Part shown: piece after piece, positions 13,451 through 26,166 of the stretch
Layout: every line of letters starts with the position of its first letter
Position numbering within the stretch: position 1 is the stretch's first letter
Source of the DNA: Nectonema munidae
Lineage: Eukaryota; Nematomorpha; Nectonematoida; Nectonematidae
DNA: 64,000 nucleotides
Reading direction: 5' to 3'
NCBI GenBank assembly: GCA_030549495.1
Contig: JAUIRK010000752.1
Span: forward strand, 1-64,000
Notes under the pieces: model-generated
The model's input: the letters and a program-made list of their open reading frames with translations, nothing else
Databases searched by the model: none
What the model was told of the DNA's origin: nothing
Program-made: the position numbers and the translations under genes

Positions 13451-16400
13451 CTGATATCATTCGTTTTTTGGCAATAGTTCAATAAAAAAATATAAAAAAA
13501 CATTATTATTAAAATGGTATTTTGTTTTTACAATAAAAATTTCCAATAAAAGCATGCTATTTTTAGTTCTATTTTATCTTTTTGCAATTCTATTTTGTAT
13601 TCTAAACGCGTATTCGATGGGATTCAGCATGTAGCTGTATGGAGATAAAATTTTTTTTTGATGCGACAATTTGATTCTATGAGATTTTCCAAAGCTTTGA
13701 CCTTGTGTATTTTACATTATCCATAATGAACCAACAACATCTTTGTTTTAAAGTTTTGATTTTACAAATTAATTCTTCCATAAATTCTTTAAATTTTTTG
13801 CGTTGCATGTACCATCATCAACTATTTTAAATGAACATATATAATATGTTATATTATATAACAGGGAGAAAAATACACATAAAACAGGGCCGCACATCTG
13901 GTAGGGGCGGGGAGAGGGCGAAAAGTCATTTCGCCCCGCCCCCGCCCCCTTCTAACTGCTCAATAATTTTGAATTTCCTCAATTATCCTTGTCTATATTA
14001 AGATTTATTTGGCTTGTGAGTAGACTTTCCATATTACTTTTCACGTTTTATGCCAAAATCTTTGAATGAATATTAATCTATTTTTTAAAATTAATTTCTG
14101 GTTCATTTGATATAATAATCAAACCAAATTTGTGCTATAGTTGATCAGAGGCAGTAATGTAGTGAGGAATTTGAATCAGAACCCACACGTTTTTTAGCTG
14201 GACAAACATTTTTGTAACACATTATTATATAAGAAATTATTATCTATACTATAGAGCTTTAAAGGTTTATCCCTACAGATTACTGTAACTGAAAGAGGTA
14301 AATTAATGTGATAGAATACACAAGTTAGGATAAAACTGTTTTAGTTTTTTTATTAAAATTGCCTTGAATAGTTGACGATGTTTTTAATGAAACTTAACTT
14401 TAGTCAAGAAGTTGAAAATGACAATTGTGAAGAAATTTAGAAAAAATATATTAATTTTGTTCCGGCTTGATTGAAAAAACAAATTGCAAGTCTGTTTATA
14501 ATGCATGATGATTTAAGGTTTCATTTTTAAAGTTTTGCTTCTATTTTAAAGCAAACATTTAAAAGCTCTTAATGTTGTCCTTGTTAACTTTTATTCTAGG
14601 GCCTACTACCTCTACCCAATGTCTTTTTAGCTACAAAAAACAGTTTTCCTAGTGTTAAATGCATTTGTCATAAATAATTACATGCTTCTTCTGTCGTATT
14701 AGAAAGATATACGAGCAGGTGTGAGAGCATTTTGTTTGATGAAGACAATGTCAGAATAACGAAGGAGAAAAGCATTGGCAAAATTAGTTAGAGTCAATAT
14801 TGTATCGGGTAGGGGGTTGTCGAATAATCGTGTGGCGGATAATTGAGCTCTGACTGTGTTACCAATGAGTCTTCTAATACAAGCTTTTTCATACGGTCTT
14901 CAGAAGAGAAACCTTTTTAACCTTCGAACACCAAATATTGAATCGGTTAAACCAAGAATTCTGTTCCCCAAAGATTTACAAAAGAGATCCATTTTAGAGT
15001 GATGAGAGGATTTATCGGGAATCATGTTTTTTAAATATCAGAATCTCATTTGAAAATTTCATTGGTACCTTCTGATACCTCTCAGTCCCGATTTGTTTTA
15101 TTTTTATTAGCATTTAAAACTTTAAATTTTATTTAACTTAATTCATTGATGTTCCAAATCCAAAAACATAAAAGAATAAAATTTTAATTTTTTTAAGAAT
15201 TCGAATCGTGCAAAATTTTGCCATCGTACTAGTATAAAACCTCCACTTGGTTAGAGCATATCATATCTTTCGATAAGGCTTTTTGAGCAGATGCAGTTCT
15301 TTCAGTATAATACTAAAACATCCAAATCTGAAAGGGCATTTGTGACCATCGGTTTCAATAACTGCCAAAAGGTTTTCTTACATGCTGTGAGTAGTGATCT
15401 TCATGTCTCGATAAGGAAGTCTCAAACAAAAAAATCACTCGTAACTTGTTTTTTTTCATTCAACTTTAGATTTTGTTTGCCAGTCAAATTTGTCAAAAAC
15501 CGTAACTATTTGAAAATATTCTGTGATGTCCTATCACTGCCATAATGAAACTGCCGATTCATCGAACTGTGATAAGTTAGGTGATATATATCCCTAATTA
15601 TTTAGGGACAAAGACGAATATAACCTTAAAATAAGTTTTGGTGATCAGACTTTGGACTTAATTGTCAATAAATATACCCACGTATGACAGATCTAAATAA
15701 AGTACAATAAGGGTTTATAATGAAGGCTGCAATTTAATCAGCTTTTTTCCTTTATGTATTTTACTGTTCTCATTCTTCCCCTCATAATAATGAACAGTAG
15801 GAAGCATAACGTCAAGTAAATGTATGACATGTTTGACAAAATTTTTTCCATTTTTATGCCTTTCATGGTGTGATCCTTGAGATTCAAAGAAAATATTTTT
15901 ATGGCTAAATTAATCAAATTACCAACCATTATGATTTCTAGCTTTCGCTGTTTTGCTAAAGGAATAAATTAAGAAGTATTGATTAATTACAAACAGATTA
16001 GAAGTTTACTTTGACTTTTTACAGCTTTGTGTCGCTTTAATGTTTTCTTCAAGATAGAAAGATGCACACTTGTACACGATTCTCTTCATTACTTTACTAT
16101 TATTATTAATTACACAATTTGCTTATAAATATCGATGTTCAAATTCGGTGTACTTTTTTTCTTTAGATTTTGATCACAATTCCCAGTTTATTCTCTTTTA
16201 TTGTGATTGTGAATGTTTTAATTTTTATGCTTTAATTTATACCCAGCTTAGCATTGTTGTGTTTTGTCCATCTATGAGCACGGCTACGCAACTGACATGC
16301 GCTGTCTGAACAATCTTAGCTGTGCCGTGTGAAAAGTTAGTCATTTTGAGGAGTGTTTTTGGATGACCAGTCAGAGTGTACCTAAAAAGACTAATTTGGA

Positions 16401-17312
16401 TGAGACGCTAAATTTTGGAATTAACGTATTTGTAAGGCAAATGAAAATAAGTTCTTTCAGAACTTCCCAAAGTGATCTCCCCCTAACCCATGAGTTAGGA
16501 GTTAGTTTGTACGCAAGGTTGGCCCTTTCCTTCCTCACCTTATTTGTTATAACCTTTTAAGATATCCATTGATACACAATAATTTGGTGTATGTAAACAA
16601 AAATTTTTTAGAAGAAATTTAAATATAAGCGAAAAGGTGCTGAAATGCTATCAAAAAGTCGGTAAATGTACAAAGTAAAGACGAGTAAATATTTTTATTG
16701 GTGAAAGTTAGTAACAATTTTATAACATTTCGCCCAGACACTCCTCTTATTTTCTCTGAAAGTGTGAAGAAGCTTTGACGAGGAGAAATATTACAAAATT
16801 GCTACCTTTTATCAATAGAGTTTTTTAATTATTTACCCTGTAAAGTTAAATATAATTGAGCAAAATAAAATACTTGTATCATTCACCCCATCTAAAGATA
16901 TTTACAAGAATAATAATATAATCTTTTAAGAGAAGAAATTATTTTTGTCAATCATATTTAGAGGCATATTATAACTTTCATTGGTCTGATATGTGACTCA
17001 GCCCTTGAAACAGAAATGGAATAGAATCGTCATATCTTTGTGAAGCAAATGATGTTAGCAAGACCTCTTAACCATAGAAAGAAATATCATAAATTTTTCT
17101 AACGTTATTTACCACTGGGGTCTATCAGGCCTGTGTTTCTGAATTTTGTCTTTCTTGTTTTTCCATGATTTGCAGGATTTACTGAAAAATTGTTTGTTCC
17201 CCGTTTGCCGGGAATCCATTTTTTTAATCTTGCTTCAAAAATGTGAATTGCGCTTACAAAGTTTATAAATAAATGCATATGAATCTGAACGGTCTTAAAT
17301 TTGCTCTTGATA
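13451..17312. other. Intergenic with element fragments
   Basis: 13556-13602 is a half-copy of the TIR element at 32687-33068. 13885-13955 is a GC-rich hairpin segment (AGGGGCGGGG...CCCCGCCCCC) beginning CAGGGCCGCACATC, like the terminus of the 60.27-kb element. 14800-14860 (GTCGAATAATCG, GGCGGATAATTGAG) resembles a pogo-type end. ORFs at 15291-15545 and 16363-16560 show no coding signature I trust. Confidence 0.4.
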
Positions 17313-17320
17313 CTCTATAC

Positions 17321-17722
17321 CAGGGGTTGGGCAATTTACAGTGTAAGGGCCGCATTTAGAAAACCCGATTTTTCGAAGGACCGCATCTAAAAAAGCACAT
17401 TTTTCAAAGACATTTTTAAGAACGTTAAAGAAAAATTTAAAATTGATCTTTAAATGCAAAAACTTCACCTAAAACACATTTATTTCACAAAAAAAGTAAA
17501 TAAGTAACTGAGTAATTTTTCTGTTACAGAAATAACAAATAATGCCAATGAGAATGATGCAGCACTTCAAGATTCAAATACTTGGGTGGGATAAATGTGG
17601 AGAAGTGTTGGGAAAATTCTAAATGTACATTCTCAATGATGAAAATGTGTATGTACTTTGGGAGCGCAGATTATGCACTGGGGGCCGCATGCGTCCCGCG
17701 GCCTGTAGTTTGTGCGCCTCTG
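17321..17722. mobile_element. hAT-like MITE, 402 bp, perfect 8-bp target duplication
   Basis: CTCTATAC flanks both ends (17313-17320, 17723-17730). Termini CAGGGGTTGGGCAA and TTGTGCGCCTCTG form imperfect inverted repeats, with GGGCCGCAT motifs just inside each end. Noncoding interior. Confidence 0.9.
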
Positions 17723-18653
17723 CTCTATACCACTAAACGTAGAAGTTATTGAGGAAATTCTGATAGCTTCCATTGATTGTGGCGAAAGACTAATTTGATT
17801 AGAGCTCATTTTTAGAAATACATATTTTTGATCGGGGGAATATTAATTAAGATAAATTGTATGGAAATTTTATTAATCATATACTGATTTCTTATAGATG
17901 ACAAAAGTATAGAGAAAGAAAGTTTTTAAAAAATGCAGAAAACTATTCTTAGATTAATGTATTTTTAACGATAAAAATCTATCAAATAAAAGGAAATTTT
18001 ACTTTTTAAGCAAACAATTTTTATTTTATGGAAATAATAAATAACTTTTCATTTAACACCGCTTTTATATGAAGTCACAAGAGACAATCATGTCATTTTG
18101 ACATAGCTAGTTTTATATAACACATTTGAATAAGAAATAAAAAAGTTTAAAGTGAAGTATTTAATTTATAATGTTCTTTATCAAATAAAAAACCCAAACT
18201 AAAAAAAATTATTTTTAAATTTCTAAATATCCTTATGTTACTAAGCTTTATCAAAAATTTAGAACTAATTAAATTTGATCTAAACATATCAAATTTATGA
18301 TGCTATTACACTAATTTATACAAATTGAAAACATGAAATTTTTGGTTTAAAATTTTGCTTTTTCAAATGTCAAATATGGAAATTTGTCAAATCATTAACG
18401 TTAACAGCTGCATCAATCTTGTTTTTTTATCAACAAGGCACGCATTTTAATTCTGCATTTAAAACTGCATCGGAAGGGATTTGATTTTATGTTTATTTCT
18501 TTCCAGAAGTTGGGTACAATCTCAAACTTAATTTTTATTGAACTTCAATGATTGGCCTATTGAACCATTTTCGGTGAGATTGCTGAAAAGTTTAAAAGCC
18601 ATTTAAAACATTTTGACAAGTTTTTTAAAACGTAATTTTGTCATTATATAGCA

Positions 18654-18808
18654 TTTTCACTTTAGTTCGTCCTTTTTCACTTTAATTTCGTCCTTTTTCA
18701 TTTTAAGTTCGTCCTTTTTCACTTTAAGTTCGTCCCTTTTCACTTTAAGTTCGTCTTTTTTTATTTTAAGTTCGTATTTTTTCATTTTAAGTTCGCCCTT
18801 TTTCATTT
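18654..18808. repeat. Minisatellite, about 22-bp unit, seven copies
   Basis: Consensus TTTTTCACTTTAAGTTCGTCC, with small substitutions (ATTTTA, CGCCC) between units. The units are contiguous with no unique spacers, so it is not a CRISPR array. Confidence 0.85.
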
Positions 18809-19681
18809 TTGTTAATTATTAATATTCTCTTGATCAAAAAATTACATTATCTAAAAAATCTTTTATTCTTTAGAAGACAAATGCACATAAAAGGATACAC
18901 TCCAACCATTACAATCGCGAATCCTTTCATTCTTCGTGTCAGAGAACTAAATAAAAAATAGAGGAGGGGGGGGGGATAAATTCGGGGTTATGTTTCAATA
19001 TCGATTTTCGCATTTGTTTACTTCCCTCCGCACCAATACACCTTATTTATTTTTGAGGTAACAATCACTATTTTGAATTTTTTGATGTTAAAGGCAAAAA
19101 ATTAAAGATATCCTTAATTTCTATTCGGCAGATGGCTTTAGGGATTGAAGTGTGTTGTTTTGATCTCATGGTCACGGCTTCGATTCTCATTTATGACATC
19201 TCTATCTTCAGTTATGAAAGTATCTATTTAGCTAACTGTCTGAGTGTAACTAACCATCTACTTAACTACTTTGTATTTAACCACCAACTAACTGGCTGCT
19301 AACTAAATAATTCAAAAACAAGGTACTGACTAAATAACTAACTTTTTTACTGACAAATTAACTAATCTTGAACTATTAATTATATTTATTTCTATTTAAT
19401 CTTGAACTATAAATTAATTTGAACTAATTTAATTATCACTATATGAATTTACAATATTTTCTAAACATTTTGTGTAAAATCACTTATACTTGATTTTTAA
19501 CAGGAAACGAAAAAAATTGATGCAAAAAATATCTATTGTATTTTTTTGTTTCATAAAAGTATAAATTTTTATAATCTATTCAATAAAATTAGTGTATAAT
19601 TTTTTACTAATTTCAGCACAAACTGAATTTTAAAGGTGGTTGCGAGAGGCCTGATTTTTATTAACAAGGTTCTTTGCCTTT
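18809..19681. other. AT-rich DNA with simple repeats
   Basis: A G-run at about 18963-18974 follows AGAGGA. 19225-19400 is a degenerate tandem of ACTAACTAACT-type words (AACTAACTGGC, ACTAAATAACTAACT). No gene seen. Confidence 0.45.
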
Positions 19682-19689
19682 TATCATAA

Positions 19690-19835
19690 AGGTAAAGGTA
19701 CCTGGGGTGTTTTCATCGAGAAGGCACAATTGCGCCGCTTGTATCGAACTATGAGGAAAGCAGGCTTGAAGCGGAATCGAACCCAAGACCTTGAGTTATC
19801 GAATCCAGCATTTAACCAACCCTACTCACGTCCCC
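19690..19835 (-). mobile_element. tRNA-derived SINE with target duplication
   Basis: Read on the minus strand it has a tRNA-like head with a B box (GGGTTCGATTCC) and an A-box-like region (GTAGGGTTGGTTAAATGCTGG). A shared body follows (ATAGTTCGATACAAGCGGCG, CACAATTGTGCC on this strand) and ends GGTACCTTTACC. TATCATAA flanks it on both sides (19682-19689, 19836-19843). Related copies lie at 22.5, 23.76, 27.4-27.8, 39.0 and 61.42 kb. Confidence 0.85.
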
Positions 19836-20528
19836 TATCATAAGATCAATGAACATTTCTTCTATAAACGAAGTTTAAGAAAATGCTCTTCTATTTATAT
19901 TTTGTTCTGGGACTTATTTTTTAAATTGTATTACCATGTAAAACTTTTCCAATAAAAAATAATGAAAACCTTATTCTTCAAAACGGAATTTGATGTTATT
20001 TGATCATAACACATAGAATTTTATACCTTTTTACTTTAATTAATAAGATTTACGCCAAAAATTAAATCGCGTTCATTTTTTGATAAATTCATCTTAAAAA
20101 CCTAAATAACCTCAATGTTTTGTAATAAGAAGTAAAAAAATGTCGAAGTGACATGCTTATTATATTGTCCCAGTAGTTAAAGGTCTTTTCCTTTATATTA
20201 TTAACTCTATTTTCCCATATACCATAGATATAAATTAGTTCGGGATCCCCGGATTTCGGGAAACAGGAAAGAAACACAAATTATAGCCCTTATTTAATTT
20301 ATAATGAAGAATAAAATAATTTGATTTTAGTTGTATTTTTTCGTCTTTTTTCATATTTTGTATAGAAATTTGTTTCAAGTACGCACTTTATAGAACAGAA
20401 TTATTTACAAAAAAACGCAATAATATATAAAAGGCTATACTATCTGTACCGGGCGAGATTATTGGACAAGGGAAACCACTTCCTCCTTCGTCTCGGAGAT
20501 GTGCAATCCTTGTGACTACCGTCTCTAG

Positions 20529-20762
20529 CTACGCCTTTTCACACACCATTGTGCTTGGGGAAGCGAAATATCCCCTTGCACAAGTTCTGTGCACAAAGTT
20601 GCACATTACGCAGACATGATGAAATTGGAAACAAGGATCAGATTTCATCATGTAGGAAGAATAGACTTTAGATGGAATCTTTAAGAAGCTAAAAATCAAT
20701 TCCTCTAGCTCTTGGATGCAAGTCGTATCAGGAGGAGTGAGGAGTGTGCAGCTCTCAAGCAC
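20529..20762 (-). CDS. Cys-rich ORF, possible exon of a secreted protein
   Basis: A 77-codon open frame without an ATG, in a locally GC-richer block (about 20440-20760). It carries seven Cys, including the cluster CFQFHHVCVMCNFVHRTC. No family is recognised. It could be an exon (possible acceptor GTGCTTGAG|AG, possible donor ATG|GTGTGT) or part of a repeat; neither splice site is strong. Confidence 0.3.
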   Translation of the reverse strand: MLESCTLLTPPDTTCIQELEELIFSFLKIPSKVYSSYMMKSDPCFQFHHVCVMCNFVHRTCARGYFASPSTMVCEKA

Positions 20763-21109
20763 AAATAACTTCTTTCATTTTTATTAATCTCGTTTGTTTT
20801 TTAGTTTTAATTGAAAGCATTATCAGATTTTTGTTGAGACTGTGTTGCTTTTTTAGCCATCCTCTACTCATCCATCATATACGTTATTTATAATTTTATT
20901 CGTCTACTGTGCTACTACTCTTTTTCTACAGCGTAATAAAATGGCAGCTATATCGTAATTTTTGGCAAATTTTGCGATCTCTTTTCACTTATAGCTTCTT
21001 TCTAATGCTTTTTGAGTGCTCTGTCGACAAAGTAGCTTTTCACATAAATAATCTCATAATATGGTAATTTATGTTTAGGAGTATTTTAGAAAAAAGTAAG
21101 TATGCATTC

Positions 21110-21707
21110 TAGAGTCCTGCGCGGGTATGTTTTTTCTTACCTGCAATAATCCACGCCCGCAAAAATATAACCCACTTCCTCCAACACCCAGAATAAAAAA
21201 AATTTTTCCGCCAACTGGTCCTGCTTATTTTCACTTATAGGCTTTTATCCGCAAATTTTTAAAAGCATATCTTGTGAAGCTACATTGAATCATCAATGTA
21301 TCAATGTATAGCTGATATTGAAGCTACATAAAATTTCTTAAACTTTTCCAATTTTTTTAAAATGAACTAAAAATAGGTTTATTGAAAAATGGTAGTATTC
21401 AATCTTTTCATTGCAATCATTAAAATGTGCCCCTCATCAATCAATCTATTATTTTGTTTTAATGTTGTTTGTAAAATATAAGAGATAGTATATCATGTAA
21501 TAACATTACGCAACGTAGATGTTGTACATTCGGTGTGTGTAATTGTATGATTATTATCATAGACTCAATATGTAATATCGCAATTACCAAGATCAATTAT
21601 AAAGTATATTACGAAAATGTTTCATTTCCATAGCTTCAATCGGTTTACTTTTCATTCAACTTAAAACCCGCAGCATAAAATGTGTACCCGCCCACTTCAG
21701 GACTCTA
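21110..21707. mobile_element. hAT-like element, 598 bp, perfect 8-bp target duplication
   Basis: ATGCATTC flanks both ends (21102-21109, 21708-21715). Termini TAGAGTCCTG and CAGGACTCTA are perfect inverted repeats, followed inside by GCGGGTA and TACCCGC. No ORF; non-autonomous. Confidence 0.9.
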
Positions 21708-21798
21708 ATGCATTCATCGTGATTGGACGTGCGGACTGAGGCTTTACTTTTCCCACTAGAAATACATACAACAAATAACTAAATAAATTCTTACATTT

Positions 21799-21923
21799 AC
21801 CTTTTGAGGACCCAACTTTTGAAGACTTTTCGTTGTCTTTTTTTTCAATGGAATTTTATATATTCAAAGTAGACGATTTTCATTTTTTGGGAAACGGGTG
21901 GCCCATTGGTACTCAAAGGGTTA
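21799..21923. mobile_element. CCCTTTGRGGAC MITE family, copy 3
   Basis: Ends CCTTTTGAGGACC and GGTACTCAAAGGGTTA are inverted repeats; the middle carries GTAGACGATTTTCATTTTTTGG. About 125 bp. Confidence 0.65.
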
Positions 21924-22263
21924 TTAAAACAGCAATTATAAATAATAATCGTGTTATTTTGAGTTTTTATTCTTGTTTAAGCCTTGGAGGACCCATGTCC
22001 CAATAAATGAAAATGATCTGGTTAAAATATATAAACTTCAATTAGGCAGACGTTTTGTCTTCAAAATTCTTGTCTACAAAGGATTAAGTAGGCAAAAGTA
22101 TGCTCGATTTTTTGCACTTAATTCACGTCTATCTTATTTTATTTATAATATAGTAGGACAAAGTAAGAAGTATTCACTATTTATTTCAAGAGTTATACTT
22201 GGCTATGCATCAAAGAGATGTTAACCTGGAATATATTGATTGTATGCAAATGATTTAGCAATC

Positions 22264-22386
22264 TTAACTCTTTGAGAACCAGAATTTTTAAGACTAAATC
22301 TTTCTTTTTCGATCGAATTTATGCATTTAAAACAGATGCCTTTCATTTCTTCATATACTTATGTCATACTGGTCCTCCAAAATTAA
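22264..22386. mobile_element. CCCTTTGRGGAC MITE family, copy 4
   Basis: TTAACTCTTTGAGAACCAGAA at the left, GGTCCTCCAAAATTAA at the right and GATGCCTTTCATTTC internally. TTAA is at both ends. Confidence 0.6.
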
Positions 22387-22501
22387 ATTACGTAAGATAT
22401 TTGAATTTATCATCAATCATTCCCTGACATATGCAATGCAACCATTTTTCTATTTTCCTTGGTAAAAGCTAGTTTTAAAAATAAGTTTTAATAATAATTT
22501 A

Positions 22502-22645
22502 GGGGGCGTAAGTAAGCTTGGTTAGGTACTGGGTTTCGAGAACTCAAGGTCTTGGGTTACATCCTGCATGAAGCCTCTTTCCTCATAGTTCGTTACAAGC
22601 AGCGCAATTGGGCCTTCTCGATGAAACTCCTCACGGTACCTTTAA
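22502..22645 (+). mobile_element. tRNA-derived SINE, plus strand
   Basis: The head GGGGCGTAAGTAAGCTTGGTTA leads into ACTCAAGGTCTTGGGTT (B-box region, degraded) and a body with CATAGTTCGTTACAAGCAGC, ending CACGGTACCTTTA. It is the same family as the copy at 19690, in the opposite orientation. Confidence 0.8.
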
Positions 22646-23758
22646 AAGTTAATCGATTAAAATAATCCTTTTTGTCAAAGATTTTTAATGTTGGAAAAGC
22701 TTAATTAATTTCAACTTTACAAAAAACGTTTAAAGAATTTTATTATGCATTTGTATAAAAAATTTGTTCGAAGTTTTAATTTGATTTATATCTTGTACCC
22801 TCCTCTTTTTGTGTTCTTCTTTTAATAGGTTTATTTGACAGAATATTTTTTTTATTTGCTACAATTTTAATTCATATATTTCCAAATTGAACCAACAAGC
22901 TTTTTATGTCTCTTTACTTTAAGTTATATTTTTCTAATTAATCTTTAAAAAATTTAAAATGTTAAAACTCTGAGATAAACCGATTAATTTTTTTATATCT
23001 CAATAACTTTTCCCATTCTTTTACCGTCTAATTCAATAAATTTTATGCTTAGCATAATTCCGTTACAAATTATTTATCTGCATATGGTAAATGTCATCAG
23101 CTTAGAAAGAAAACTAATTGATTTTGGACTTTAAAATCATTGATTTGGCACAAGTACATATAAAGTATTTTGCATTTTTACTTTTTGTCTGTATTTTCTA
23201 TATTTATTTGGAATTAAGCCTAATAAAGTTTTTTCACAAATTATGCATACAAAATTCCCATATTTCCCAATTGAATAAATGCCACGATCTTTAGAAGAAA
23301 TTAGAACATATTAAAATCTGTTCCGAATCTACCAAGTGCGGAGCATGTAGCAGATCGATTAAATTTACAAATGATAGTCAGGAAGTAAAAAATTTTTTTA
23401 ATATAAAATTGATCTAGATTCTACAAAAAAGATAAAAAAAACCCACAAAATTCAAGAGCAAAAATTCATTTTAAGGAGGAAATGTAAAAGAAGAATTGAA
23501 GAAAACAAAAAGATATGACAAAAAGTCAAAAAAAAAAATTTCAACTAAGCGCGGGGCCTGTAGCAGCTGCTACATATGCTACTATGTTATTCCGTAACTG
23601 ATTAAAATATATTGTTATTTAATTAATCATATTTACATAAAATTAATTAGAATAACATTCATACATTCTAATATTTTAAAATTCTTTTTGATATAGGAAA
23701 ATATATAATAATAATTATATATATATATTGTTCAAATTATCAATAATTTAATTATTAT
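22646..23758. other. Intergenic, no gene seen
   Basis: AT-rich, with A-runs. CTACATATGCTACTATG and GAGCATGTAGCAGATC-like words recur near 23340 and 23565 but form no clear element. Confidence 0.4.
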
Positions 23759-23910
23759 AAAGGTAAATGTACCGTGAGTGTGTTTTCATTGACAAGGCAC
23801 TGATGTACCGCTTATGTCAAACTATGAACAAATTGGTATCGATAAGGAATCGAACCCAGAGGCTTTCGTGCTGAGTCCATCATCTCAACCAACCTGCCAT
23901 GCCACCCTAT
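23759..23910 (-). mobile_element. tRNA-derived SINE, minus strand
   Basis: Minus strand: head AGGGTGGCATGGCAGGTTGG, B-box region GGGTTCGATTCC, body with CATAGTTTGACATAAGCGG, tail ending ACCTTT. More diverged than the 19690 copy. TATAA/ATTATT-type flanks give no clean target duplication. Confidence 0.78.
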
Positions 23911-25858
23911 AAACCACTATAAATTATTATTTGAACGCAGTAACCCATTAACTTTATTTTTAAATTTTAATAAATAAGAATTTTATCACTTTTTTAAAAC
24001 TTTTCATTTATGTTAATAAAAATTACAAAACTATGTCTAACTTTTTTATATAATAATAGAAGGTTTACTTGGATTTTGGTGAAATGTTTATTCGATGAAT
24101 TGTGTATGTCGGTAAATTGTTGTAGGGGAATTCACCGTCTCCCCTATAATAATTCATTTACTTTTGATTTATCATTTCTTTCCTAAGTAACATCAACATA
24201 AAGATCCTATGCCCTGTATTTCGTGTTTGTTCTATTTCTGATTTTAATGTAACATTCATAAATCCAAGAAGAATGATGCACATCGTAGAAAGGTAAAAGT
24301 TATTTTGTATTTTAAATTTAGCAAGTTCACTCATTAAATTAACTTCTGGTTAATCTATTTCGCATATTTAAATATTAAACCGAAACGTGTGTTTCAGTCA
24401 AGCAGTATTGAACCTTTTTTTACAAGTCTTCTGCTTTACATCTTGAAACATTCCCAAAGCTTACATTTTTTTGCTTTCTTTAAAAAAATAATGATAACGA
24501 TATAGACTATACAGCATGTTACATAAATACACGTTATATTTTTTATAAAAAATATATCTACCATTTTATAATTGGATTTATTATTAATTCAAAATAATCA
24601 ATTATATAACTTGATTTTTAAGTAGCCATCTATCTAAGTAACTAAAAATAATTGCATTGTTGCATGCGACCAGTATTCTGCAAAGTGGGAAAATTACGTC
24701 CGTTTTTGTTCAAAAGACACAAGTTGCAAAGCTAGCAGCATTGCATTATTCGCGTTGTGGTAGAGCTCCGTTTTTAACCTCGAGAGATGTGCATTTCCCT
24801 GTTAGAATCTGCGTATGGAATTTGGATTAAAAAATAGCCATGCATTAAACTGATCCTTCTTTGTTTGTGAGCCTTTTGTGCCTTTTTTATTTGACTTCTC
24901 TGGGATAATTACTTCTTATAAGTTGGCGATCCTAGTGGTCACTACTTTATTTGCGTCGCCTATCCCGCCACTCTACCTATATCGATGGGATTGGAGGTAG
25001 CAAAATTGTCAACAAGCATCTTTGTTTCGAAATAATACGCTGTGTGTGTATACTGACAAGTATAGTGAGGGATATTTCCTTTTTGTTGTTTTTCCACAAC
25101 AGTTCACAAATAGCATTTTATACTCTTAGCGTGCCATTATTGCAGCTACACTTCAGTAAAATTTACAGTAAAAAAAATTGAGAAAAACGTATTATGCATA
25201 TTTATCCCGCGTGCACTTCTTCTGTTCTAAGCAACTCATACTCACTCTGCAATGGCGTTCTTCTATTTATGTTTGTTTGTTTTCAACGCTGCAAATGAAA
25301 AGTAGCATTCTTCCCATGTTTACTCAACTAATTAACATATATAGTTATAATATGTAAATGTATTTTGCTTGCAACTTTTGACTTTTATTTGTGTTCACAA
25401 TTGATTTTACTTTTAACTCATCATCAGTAGCGTTTGCCCCCAATCAATTTAGCATTTTCTCCTACTTTCAAATTATGTATAAGTGCTCTTTATACAGTAA
25501 GATTACTTTTTACAATTGCCTCTCAAGTGTCAATCAATACCTGCTCTATTTCAAGCTGATCATAATTTTGATATATTACTTATTCATTCGTAAGTTCTTG
25601 CCTTTTCCCAAAAATATATTTTCTGATTTGTGTAGACTTGCATTGGGTTATAAAGAAGCTATCAATAGTTATTTGTTAGCTAATATTATCGAAGAAAATA
25701 GTAAATATAAAACTGAAGTTGATTGAAGAATAACCACGTGTCTTTTAGTTGTTTTTTGCGACCAACTCAAAATACTTGCTTTATATACTATGTTAGTATG
25801 CGAATGCTAAATTCTCTTTATTATTCAAAAGAAAGTAGAATTTGAACATGACCTCTTT
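23911..25858. other. Intergenic, no gene seen
   Basis: ORFs at 24951-25181 and 25391-25726 lack recognisable domains. The second ends LALGYKEAINSYLLAN and looks slightly protein-like, but no splice partner was found. The 24700-24800 block is GC-richer without explanation. Confidence 0.35.
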
Positions 25859-26157
25859 TAAAAGCAAAAACAGTTAAGACTGGTGTTGTATGTGAACTGA
25901 AATAAACAAAATATGTAACCTACATATAAATATAGGTAAGGTGTATGGAGAATAAGAGTAAATAAATTAATTAAATTGTATAAAGTAATGTGTGTGGTTT
26001 TATAGAGAGGTGTAAGTGTGCCCGGGATTTGTGTGGAGTGTGCCTGGGTTTGTAGCTAATAAGAAGAGGCTATTTGAAGGTGAGAATTGAAGTGTCAATG
26101 AAAGCAGTGTTTATTTCGGTTCACATACAACACCAGTCTTAACTGATTTTGCTTTTA
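25859..26157. mobile_element. Palindromic element with 49-bp arms
   Basis: 25859-25907 and 26109-26157 are reverse complements at 47 of 49 positions (core AGTTAAGACTGGTGTTGTAT), separated by about 200 bp of noncoding DNA. It could be a foldback element, or two inverted retroelement ends. Confidence 0.8.
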
Positions 26158-26166
26158 TATTTACAC

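Noticed and set aside
18654..18808. CRISPR array
   Set aside because: The units are contiguous with no unique spacers, and the genome is animal.
19740..19835. tRNA gene
   Set aside because: A B-box-like sequence is present, but no tRNA cloverleaf with anticodon arm can be drawn and the head belongs to a multi-copy SINE.
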